Shown here: piece after piece, positions 14,813 through 20,152 of the stretch
Layout of the letters: every line of letters begins with the position of its first letter
Position numbering within the stretch: position 1 is the first letter of the stretch
Source: an uncultured Collinsella sp.
GTDB lineage: Bacteria > Actinomycetota > Coriobacteriia > Coriobacteriales > Coriobacteriaceae
DNA: 20,152 bases
Reading direction: 5' to 3'
Assembly (NCBI GenBank): GCA_900556875.1
Contig: USQQ01000025.1
Location: forward strand, 1-20,152
Position numbers and translations under genes: made by a program
The notes under the pieces: generated by a model
Databases searched by the model: none
What the model was told of the DNA's origin: nothing
Seen by the model: only the letters and a program-made list of their open reading frames with translations

Positions 14813-15589
14813 TTAGAAGCGCAGCGACAGGCAAGAAAGGCCGCCGTCGACCTTGCGATACTCGGAGGTATCGACGACGAGCGTCTTGTAGCCCAGATCC
14901 TGCACGGCCTTGAGCACGGTCGGATAGCCCTCGGCGACGATGACCGTACCGTTGACCCAGATGCAGTTGGCGCCGTAAGCCTCGTCCTCGGGCACGACGA
15001 TCTTGTTGTACTGGGCAAAGTCGGGTTTATCGATAAACTCACCGGAAACGAGCATGTTGTTGTCCTCGATGTAGTTGACGCCCGTCTTGAGGTGTAGGAC
15101 CTCCTCCAGCGGAACCTCGGAACCCTCGAGACCCCAGCCCTCGAGAATCTCACAGAACTGGCGGATGCCCTCTTCGTTGGTGCGAGCGGAGCGACCGACG
15201 TAGAAATGGTCGCCGACCATCATGACGTCGCCGCCGTCGAGCGTACCCGGAGAAACGATGTGCTTGACATGCTCGTCGTCAAAGAAGCGACGGACGGCTG
15301 GTTCGATCTCGTCCTTCTCGCCGTTGCGGCTGTCGGCACCGGGGTTGGTAATGATGGCGCCGCAGCGAGTGATGACGGCCGGATCCTCGACAAAGCAGCT
15401 GTCGGGATACTGCTCGAGCGCCGGCAGCACCGACACGTCAACGCCGCACTGCTCGAGCGCATGCTCGTAATCGTAATGCTCCTCGATGGCGCGCTCGTAG
15501 ATGGGCTGGCCGAGCTCGGGGGCACTCGTGATGCCATTGCTCAGGGACTTGCCGGGACGACGGATGATGACGTGGCTGAACTTGGTCAT
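14813..15589 (-). CDS. ddaH: N(G),N(G)-dimethylarginine dimethylaminohydrolase (DDAH)
   Basis: A 258-aa pentein-fold hydrolase that converts methylated arginines such as ADMA to citrulline and methylamines. The match to animal DDAH is motif for motif: FVEDPAVI (66-73), ITNPGADSR (80-88), TLDGGDV (116-122; D118), FYVGRSARTNEEG (129-141), HLKTG (166-170; catalytic H166), ANCIWVN (207-213) and VDGGLSCLSL (247-256; nucleophile C253). The spacing is unlike the roughly 400-aa arginine deiminases. AGGAGG lies 5 nt before the ATG at 15589. It is first in a two-gene unit with the APC antiporter and divergent from a GntR regulator. The substrate could also be a non-methylated guanidino compound; the family match favours DDAH. 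Confidence 0.92.
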   Translation of the reverse strand: MTKFSHVIIRRPGKSLSNGITSAPELGQPIYERAIEEHYDYEHALEQCGVDVSVLPALEQYPDSCFVEDPAVITRCGAIITNPGADSRNGEKDEIEPAVRRFFDDEHVKHIVSPGTLDGGDVMMVGDHFYVGRSARTNEEGIRQFCEILEGWGLEGSEVPLEEVLHLKTGVNYIEDNNMLVSGEFIDKPDFAQYNKIVVPEDEAYGANCIWVNGTVIVAEGYPTVLKAVQDLGYKTLVVDTSEYRKVDGGLSCLSLRF

Positions 15590-15686
15590 GGTGATCCTCC
15601 TTGGATCTCTTAGCAGAGAGCGGGACTTCTTTGCGCCCGCCTTCCTTTCGATGGCTTTATCTTAGGGCGGTTTTCCTATTTTGTAT

Positions 15687-15698
15687 ATTGTATACAAT
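15687..15698. promoter_or_regulatory. Candidate GntR operator in the DDAH-gntR intergenic region
   Basis: ATTGTATACAAT is a perfect 12-bp palindrome, 98 bp before the DDAH start and 147 bp before the gntR start. Its TNGTNNNACNA-like core (TTGTATACAA) is typical of FadR-subfamily GntR sites. The 255-bp gap is otherwise AT-rich; a TATAAT at 15774-15779 is the likely gntR -10, with no clear -35. Confidence 0.6.
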
Positions 15699-15844
15699 CC
15701 TGAACGGTAGGTATTCATCGGTAAGCGTATTCTCACCTATCGGCGCAAAGTAGCGCGATTTAACTGGTCGTTCTATAATTCAACAGAGCTATTCAAGCGA
15801 AACGTATTTAATTTTGAAAATATACAGTCAAGGAACACAAGCTC

Positions 15845-16495
15845 ATGGAAACACTCAGAAGACCCTTGAAGGATCATGTATACGACTATATTTCGAGCCG
15901 CATAGATGCCGGCGAGCTTTCGGCTGGCGACCGCGTGAGCGAGCAAGCGATCTGCGATGCCATGGGCGTGTCGCGCACGCCGGTTCGCGAGGCGCTCATT
16001 CAGCTGGCAAGCGATGGCTACCTGGACAATCTCCCCCGTCGCGGATTCCGTGTCCGTGGGTTCGATCAACAAAACGCCGTTGAAGTCTTTGAGATTATGG
16101 GGCCGCTCGATGGGCAGGCGGCATACCTCGCCTGTCCCCTCCTGACAAAAGAGGACATCATGCAGCTGAAGTTTTTGGTTGGGTCCATGGACCTTGCGAT
16201 CCAAGGCGGTCTTATCCGAAAGTACGACGACATTCAGCGAGACTTTCATCTGACGTACTTCAACCGCTGCGGCAACGATCGTCTACGCGATATGATTTCG
16301 CAGCTCGAGCGCTGCTTTATCAAACGCGATTACGAGACTGTCGATCAAGAGACGGCGTGCAAGCTGCTCGATAAAGCCAATGCCGAACATGCCCATATTC
16401 TTGAGCTGTTCGAAGCGCGGGACGCGGCGGGCGTGCGCGATTACGTACGCGATGTCCATTGGAACACGGAGAACGCCCAGTTCACCGTTTGGTAG
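15845..16495 (+). CDS. GntR-family transcriptional regulator, FCD type
   Basis: A 216-aa DNA-binding regulator. Residues about 8-72 are a GntR winged helix-turn-helix (VYDYISSRIDAGELSAGDRVSEQAICDAMGVSRTPVREAL, then LASDGYLDNLPRRGFRV). Residues about 75-210 are an all-helical FCD ligand domain with the metal/ligand residues expected in FadR-like proteins (DIQRDFHLTYF, and H in ANAEHAHILELF). Such proteins usually repress a neighbouring catabolic operon until its substrate or product binds. It is divergent from the DDAH-antiporter pair with a perfect palindrome between them, so those genes are its likely target. AAGGA lies 11 nt before the ATG. The gene-free stretch after it (16496-16595) holds only weak hairpins (16502-16538; CACCAA-TTGGTG at 16562-16580) without T-runs. 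Confidence 0.92.
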   Translation: METLRRPLKDHVYDYISSRIDAGELSAGDRVSEQAICDAMGVSRTPVREALIQLASDGYLDNLPRRGFRVRGFDQQNAVEVFEIMGPLDGQAAYLACPLLTKEDIMQLKFLVGSMDLAIQGGLIRKYDDIQRDFHLTYFNRCGNDRLRDMISQLERCFIKRDYETVDQETACKLLDKANAEHAHILELFEARDAAGVRDYVRDVHWNTENAQFTVW

Positions 16496-16595
16496 GAAAG
16501 CAGCGGGCGGCAACGGACCAATTCTTGGCACCGCCGCTCAAAATGATTCATTTCCCTCCGTCACCAAGGGATCATTGGTGCAATGGGAGCAGGTT

Positions 16596-16628
16596 ACTTT
16601 GCGCCAATAAGTAGGATGCGGAGCAACC
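16596..16628. repeat. Short repeat flanking array 2
   Basis: ACTTTGCGCCAA...GGATGCGGAGCAACC matches 12933-12964 in order and orientation, with most positions identical. It lies 15 bp left of the first recognisable arm of array 2, suggesting it belongs to the same mosaic element. Confidence 0.55.
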
Positions 16629-16643
16629 AAACGGCAGGACTCC

Positions 16644-16730
16644 GGGCCGCAGCTTCTCAAACGACACCCTTCCGGAAACCGTGTCCCACTATCCGGGCGA
16701 ATTCTGGGATGCAGCTTCCCAATGGGGCCC
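16644..16730. repeat. 62-bp-period palindromic array 2, left part
   Basis: Inverse arms start at 16644 (GGGCCGCAGCTTCTC, diverged) and 16706 (GGGATGCAGCTTCC), with one forward arm at 16674 (GGAAACCGTGTCCC). The spacings are 62 bp between inverse arms and 32 bp within the unit, as in array 1. The array is cut at the CCC of a GGGGCCC linker (16728-16730) by the insertion sequence. Confidence 0.88.
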
Positions 16731-18011
16731 GGGACTGCGGACGATTTCTTGGACCGTTACGCGGCCCTTCCCAGCGCGGCGCGGAACTCGGCCGGCGTGC
16801 GGCCGCCGAGCGCATCGCTGCGCCTCTCCGTATTGTATCGGCCGATCCAGCCCCCGAGCTCCTCGATGAAGCGGGCAGGGGTCCAGCCCGACCAGTCCCT
16901 GCCGTGCCAGAACTCCCTCTTGAGCAGGCCGAAGAAGCCCTCCATCGCCGCGTTGTCCGGGCTGCAGCCCTTGGCGGACATGCTCCTGGCGAGGCCGTGC
17001 CCCTCGCAGATCGAGATCCAGCCGGGCCAGCGGTAGTGGCCGCCGCGGTCGGAGTGGATGACGGGGCGCTCGCCGGGCGCGAGCAGCGCGCAGGCGTCCT
17101 CGAGCGTCGAGTTGGCGAGCGCGGCGTCCGGTCTCTCGCCGGCCCTCCACGCCACGACCGAGGAGTCGAAGCAGTCCCTGATGGCCGACAGGTAGACCTT
17201 CCTGCCGGAGGGCAGCCTGAACTCGGTGATGTCGGTGAGCCACAGGAAGTTCGGCTGGGCCGAGCGGAAGTCGCGGCGCACGAGGTTCGGCGGGGCCGGC
17301 GTCGGCTCGCCCGCATAGGAGCTGTAGGGCCTCCTCTTCCTCCTCATCCACCTGGGGACCAGGCCCTCCTCGCGCATGATGCGGAGGACGACCTTCTCCG
17401 AGGCGCGCACGGGCTCGTCGAGCTCGCGCAGGCGCGCCGTCACGAAGCGGTACCCCCGCGCCCCCTCGCCGTCCTCGGCGAAGATCCTGCGCACGAGCGC
17501 GCGCAGGGGCGCGCGCCGGTCGGGCCTCGCGATCGCGCGGCGCTGGTACTCATAGGAGCTCTTTGATATCCCCAAGGAACTCGTGAGTTCTCTCAAGGAC
17601 CACTTCCCGCACGGCCTCAGGCGGTCTATCACCAGGGTCTTCTCCCTGTTCGACATCCCGTCGAGGCTCTCGGCTTTTAAAACGTCCTGCACCGCCCTCA
17701 GCACCGCGTTCTCGAGCCTGAGCCGCTCGATCAGGGCGTCCTTGTCCTCCGGGTCGATGTCGGGGTAGTCGGGGCCGTCCCCGACGAGTCGCGGCAGGTC
17801 CATTCCTCCACCGGCCCTTCCCGCGGGCTTGCGCACGTCCCTGATCCAGCGCCAGACGGACGTCTTGCCGGGCCCGCCGAGTATCTCGGTTATCTCCATG
17901 ACGGTGAGCCCGGCGCCGCGAAGCGCCCTGGCCCTCTCCACCATTCTCCTACTGTATGCCATGCGGACTCCGTTCCGGACCTCAACGGTCCAACTTTTTG
18001 TCCGCAGTCCC
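16731..18011 (-). mobile_element. Intact IS3-family insertion sequence (1281 bp)
   Basis: The ends are inverted repeats: GGGACTGCGGAC, six unmatched bases, then TTGGACCGTT, present at 16731-16758 and, inverted, at 17984-18011. CCC lies directly outside both ends (16728-16730 and 18012-18014), fitting the 3-bp target duplication usual for IS3 elements. The single transposase gene fills the element and its stop codon lies inside the left end repeat. Removing the element plus one CCC restores the flanking 62-bp repeat register exactly (arm at 16674, next at 16736-equivalent). The ends and catalytic residues are intact, so it may be active. Confidence 0.93.
16757..17962 (-). CDS. IS3-family transposase, single-frame OrfAB
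   Basis: A 401-aa DDE transposase. Residues about 5-45 form a helix-turn-helix (MVERARALRGAGLTVMEITEILGG...SVWRWIRD). Residues about 75-97 form a leucine-rich coiled coil (ALIERLRLENAVLRAVQDVL). Residues 104-140 are a second helix-turn-helix, and an rve integrase core follows with D244 (WLTDITEF), D305 (HSDRGGHY) and E341 (MEGFFGLLKREF), giving the canonical DD(35)E spacing. Most IS3 elements split orfA and orfB by a -1 frameshift; here they are fused in one frame. The start at 17962 (MAYSRRM) has GGAG 6 nt upstream; the frame stays open further upstream but runs through the end repeat into the array. The gene is extremely rich in G/C third positions. An isolated TTTTAAAA at 17675-17682 is discussed as a possible slippery site. 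Confidence 0.93.
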   Translation of the reverse strand: MAYSRRMVERARALRGAGLTVMEITEILGGPGKTSVWRWIRDVRKPAGRAGGGMDLPRLVGDGPDYPDIDPEDKDALIERLRLENAVLRAVQDVLKAESLDGMSNREKTLVIDRLRPCGKWSLRELTSSLGISKSSYEYQRRAIARPDRRAPLRALVRRIFAEDGEGARGYRFVTARLRELDEPVRASEKVVLRIMREEGLVPRWMRRKRRPYSSYAGEPTPAPPNLVRRDFRSAQPNFLWLTDITEFRLPSGRKVYLSAIRDCFDSSVVAWRAGERPDAALANSTLEDACALLAPGERPVIHSDRGGHYRWPGWISICEGHGLARSMSAKGCSPDNAAMEGFFGLLKREFWHGRDWSGWTPARFIEELGGWIGRYNTERRSDALGGRTPAEFRAALGRAA

Positions 18012-18189
18012 CCCCTTGGGGAAACCGCATCCCACTCTGAAGCTTCAAAACGGGATGCGTTTTCCGGTTGAGGCATCTTGCGGAAAATGCATCCCGGAAT
18101 CGTCGCTCAGACCGGGACGCATTTTCCCGATCGACCCTCTGCGGGAAACTGTATCCCACCTTGAGGGGCAAAACTGGGACGCGGTTTCC
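18012..18189. repeat. 62-bp-period palindromic array 2, right part
   Basis: Three further units lie right of the IS: forward arms at 18020, 18082 and 18144 (GGAAACCGCATCCC, GGAAAATGCATCCC, GGAAACTGTATCCC) and inverse arms at 18052, 18114 and 18176. All same-type spacings are exactly 62 bp. Unit 2 arms match each other at 13 of 14 positions while differing from the other units, which argues for compensatory change. Confidence 0.9.
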
Positions 18190-18210
18190 GGCCCGGGCAT
18201 CAAAACGAAG

Positions 18211-18273
18211 TTACGGTGGAATAGTTCCTGTTTGGGGCTTTAACCAGCAAAAACAGGAACTATTTCACCGCAA
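18211..18273. repeat. Dispersed hairpin repeat, copy 3
   Basis: Arms of 23 nt (18211-18233 and 18251-18273) pair with two differences around GCTTTAACCAGC. It is nearly identical to copy 2 at 13019, including the upstream ATCAAAAC. It starts 21 bp after the last arm of array 2 and lies 35 bp past the hydrolase stop. The downstream TTATGAGGGA resembles TGATGAGGGA after copy 1. Confidence 0.9.
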
Positions 18274-18308
18274 GTTATGAGGGACGGGAGGGACTGGCCC
18301 TCTTACTC

Positions 18309-19208
18309 TTACAGATGGCGCTCCAGGAAGCGGAAGGCTAGGCGAATCCAAGGGCGAACCGCCACCTGCTTGTCCTCGTTGTCGACCGCGGTATTGGCAT
18401 TGCCGAGCGAAAGGCCGTGACCGCCTTGGTCAAAGACGTGCATCTCGCAAGCGACGCCCTCCTCGGCCATGCGCTGAGCAAACGGATAGACCTGCGCGAT
18501 CGGCGCCGTTTTGTCATCGGACACGCCCCACACAAAAGTCGGGGGCATCTGGCGCGAAACATGCGTGGTAGGGCAGATATCGGCCAGGTGCTCTTCGGTG
18601 GCCTCGCCGCCGGTCACCATCGACAGGTAATCGTTGAGCAAATCGCGCCCCGTCTTGCCACCTGTCTTGGGCACGCGCAAGTCGATGCGCGGATCGCGCG
18701 TCTGCATGTCGCGGACATAGGCAAAGTCGAGCAATGGATAGCCCAGCACCACAGCATCGGGACGAATGTCGTCCGGACGCGCCCCGACAAGTGCCGCGAA
18801 GGGGCCGGTCTTCCACTGCGTTGCCAGCGAGGCGCAAATCATGCCGCCCGCCGAAAAGCCCACAACGCACACGCGCTTGGGATCGACATGCCACTCGTCG
18901 GCATTCGCACGAACCGTGGCGACCATCTTGGCAAGATCTGCCTGGGGGTGCGGAAAGCTCACGTCACCCGTGCCACTCGTGACATAGTTGAGAACAAAGG
19001 CCTGGTACCCGTGATCCAAAAATGCAAACGCCACCGGGTCCTGCTCGTGCGGAGCGATGTGCGTAAACGCGCCTCCGCCGCAGATGATCACTGCCGGGCG
19101 ACGACCATTGGGCTTGCCGGGCAGCGGTTCGGCCCCCATATAGGTAAACGTCGCCGGATATTCCTCGGTCGGCTCCTCGCCCCACAGCGCATGGCTCTCG
19201 ACGATCAT
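18309..19208 (-). CDS. Alpha/beta hydrolase, probable carboxylesterase/acetyl esterase
   Basis: A 299-aa cytoplasmic serine hydrolase of the esterase/lipase (BD-FAE or acetyl-xylan-esterase-like) group. Seen: the oxyanion motif IICGGGAFTH (41-50), nucleophile S119 in GFSAGG (117-122), an acid residue at D231 or D232 in WGVSDDKTAP, and H264 in DQGGHGLSLG. There is no signal peptide. ATG at 19208 (MIVESHALWG) is chosen because GGGAGC lies 7 nt upstream; an in-frame extension to 19394 lacks a ribosome binding site and family similarity. By family it would deacetylate sugars or small esters, which fits sugar metabolism nearby, but the substrate is unknown. Divergent from the PTS IIA gene; no T-run terminator is seen, only hairpin copy 3 downstream. 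Confidence 0.9.
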   Translation of the reverse strand: MIVESHALWGEEPTEEYPATFTYMGAEPLPGKPNGRRPAVIICGGGAFTHIAPHEQDPVAFAFLDHGYQAFVLNYVTSGTGDVSFPHPQADLAKMVATVRANADEWHVDPKRVCVVGFSAGGMICASLATQWKTGPFAALVGARPDDIRPDAVVLGYPLLDFAYVRDMQTRDPRIDLRVPKTGGKTGRDLLNDYLSMVTGGEATEEHLADICPTTHVSRQMPPTFVWGVSDDKTAPIAQVYPFAQRMAEEGVACEMHVFDQGGHGLSLGNANTAVDNEDKQVAVRPWIRLAFRFLERHL

Positions 19209-19394
19209 ATATGCTCCCTTCGCGCGATTCGTGCGCACGTTATGTATCGCCTTCAAGCGTACCCCACTTGGACGCACGGCATCGAAACGTATCCGCAATA
19301 AGTTCCCTTCAACTGATATATCACATAATCCCAGCTCAGGGCCATCGTTGAGCAGCGTAAAATAGAGACGCTGACCGAGCCGGTAAACACACAC

Positions 19395-19404
19395 GAAACG
19401 TTTC
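19395..19404. promoter_or_regulatory. Candidate LacI-type operator upstream of PTS IIA
   Basis: GAAACGTTTC is a perfect 10-bp palindrome with the central CG common in LacI/CcpA-type sites, 51 bp before the IIA start. A second inverted repeat, GTGCGC-TACAT-GCGCAC (19419-19435), follows. The regulator is not in the window and the promoter boxes are not clear. Confidence 0.45.
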
Positions 19405-19455
19405 CGGCAAAACTACGCGTGCGCTACATGCGCACTTGATACGTTGGAGGCATCT

Positions 19456-20019
19456 ATGGGTCTGCTCGATTCGCTCAAGTCCACGTTCAACTCGTCGGGC
19501 GAGGCGTCCGTACCGCCCGCAGCAAGCTTCGCCACCCGCGAAGGCGTCATCTACGCTCCCGTTAACGGTGTGCTCGTCAATCTAAACGAGATTCCCGACG
19601 AGACCATCGCCTCGGGTATGCTCGGCCAGGGCTACGGCATCGAGCCCATCACCGGCACCATCTATGCGCCCGCTAACGGCCGCATCGGCGCCACCACCGT
19701 CACCAACCACTCTATTGGCATGATCACCGAGGACGGCCTTCGCGTGTTCATCCATGTCGGCCTGGGCACCGTACAAATGAACGGCAAGGGTTTTGCCCGC
19801 TTTGTCGAGATGGGCGATGTGGTCAAGGCAGGCCAGCCGCTCATCAGTTTCGACCGCGATGCCATTAAGGCCGCTGGCCACGAGGACATCGTGACCGTCA
19901 TCATCTCCGAGCTCGATCGTCTTAAGAGCATCGACCATGTCGGCGAGTCTGGAACGCTTATCGGCGGCAACCCGCTCGTCAAGCTGGGCGACCCGCTGCT
20001 GGTGGCTAAGACCAAGTAA
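19456..20019 (+). CDS. PTS glucose-type IIA component (EIIA-Glc / Crr-like)
   Basis: A 187-aa cytoplasmic phosphocarrier that takes phosphate from HPr and passes it to an IIB domain during sugar uptake. After a 25-residue Ser/Ala-rich leader, the IIA-Glc beta-sandwich runs from about 30 to 180: IYAPVNGVLVNLNEIPD, GQGYGIEPITGTIYAPANGRI, TNHSIGMIT (H85, partner histidine) and the phosphorylated H100 in RVFIHVGLGTVQMNGKGF. It then has FVEMGDVVKAGQPLISFD and a C-terminal VKLGDPLLVAK. VGLGTV replaces the more common VGLDTV. ATG at 19456 has GGAGG 6-7 nt upstream. It stands alone, without HPr, EI or IIBC next to it, and could serve several permeases or act as a regulator like Crr. Confidence 0.94.
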   Translation: MGLLDSLKSTFNSSGEASVPPAASFATREGVIYAPVNGVLVNLNEIPDETIASGMLGQGYGIEPITGTIYAPANGRIGATTVTNHSIGMITEDGLRVFIHVGLGTVQMNGKGFARFVEMGDVVKAGQPLISFDRDAIKAAGHEDIVTVIISELDRLKSIDHVGESGTLIGGNPLVKLGDPLLVAKTK

Positions 20020-20055
20020 CGAGTCCTGCGCCGTACAGCCAATAGGCAACACGCC

Positions 20056-20092
20056 AAGCGCCCACGACCATCTGGCCGCGGGCGCTTTTCGT
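20056..20092 (+). terminator. Rho-independent terminator of the PTS IIA gene
   Basis: AAGCGCCC (20056-20063) pairs with GGGCGCTT (20080-20087) around a 16-nt loop, followed by TTCGTTT. It lies 36 bp after the stop. The last 60 bases of the window show nothing further. Confidence 0.8.
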
Positions 20093-20152
20093 TTGAAAAC
20101 GGTTGATTTCCGATCTCAGCCGAACACATTGAGCTGACGGCACGCTCCCGCA

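Noticed and set aside
14813..15589. Arginine deiminase instead of DDAH
   Set aside because: The length (258 aa) and motifs TLDGGDV, HLKTG and VDGGLSC follow DDAH, not the longer ArcA family.
17963..18076. N-terminal extension of the transposase frame
   Set aside because: It crosses the IS end repeat into the 62-bp array; the ATG at 17962 has a good ribosome binding site inside the element.
19209..19394. 62-codon N-terminal extension of the alpha/beta hydrolase
   Set aside because: No ribosome binding site or similarity; a strong site precedes the ATG at 19208. Open frame in a regulatory region is the simpler reading.

Overview
The window reads as a stretch of a high-GC Gram-positive chromosome, most likely a gut Coriobacteriia of the Collinsella type. 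This is inferred from the GC-rich coding style, AAAGGA/AGGAGG ribosome binding sites, a FeoA-FeoB fusion and the look of the proteins. No rRNA, tRNA or CRISPR array was seen.

Layout. 1-1.57 kb: the 3' part of an AT-richer gene for a surface beta-propeller-like protein with one membrane helix and a cytoplasmic zinc ribbon. 1.57-1.93 kb: its terminator, a 62-bp-period palindromic repeat array and the galU terminator. 1.93-4.4 kb (minus strand): galU, rplL and rplJ, with a canonical promoter and an L10-type attenuated leader; the promoter is the left end of a palindrome of about 250 bp. 4.66-5.8 kb: a PLP aminotransferase (minus), divergent from an unrecognised gene (plus, 5.9-6.56 kb). 6.56-8.5 kb (minus): a GH13 glucan hydrolase followed by a uracil-DNA-glycosylase-superfamily enzyme. 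8.66-9.85 kb: a SotB-like sugar exporter. 9.98-12.34 kb: a FeoA-FeoB ferrous iron transporter, with a small unknown gene upstream (12.46-12.78 kb). 13.24-16.5 kb: an APC antiporter and a dimethylarginine dimethylaminohydrolase (DDAH), both minus, controlled in all likelihood by a divergent FCD-type GntR regulator. 16.6-18.3 kb: a second 62-bp-period array split by an intact IS3-family insertion sequence, then a hairpin repeat. 18.3-19.2 kb: an alpha/beta hydrolase (minus). 19.46-20.02 kb: a glucose-type PTS IIA protein (plus).

Working units. The DDAH-antiporter-GntR block looks like a catabolic module that converts methylated arginine (or arginine analogues) to citrulline and exchanges amino acids. 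The GH13 enzyme, SotB-like exporter, GalU, hydrolase and PTS IIA point to a sugar-using lifestyle, but they are separate transcription units. FeoAB is preceded by two perfect GGTTAACC boxes that may be a metal-responsive operator.

The most unusual content is non-coding. It is a family of 14-bp arms (GGAAANNGCATCCC and its inverse) alternating at 32 and 30 bp, in two arrays with an exact 62-bp period. An IS3 element sits in one of them and removing it with one 3-bp target copy restores the 62-bp register exactly. A second dispersed hairpin (TTGCGGTG...CACCGCAA, three copies) follows the first motif at two loci in the same order and spacing, which gives a mosaic architecture like the REP/BIME elements of enterobacteria.
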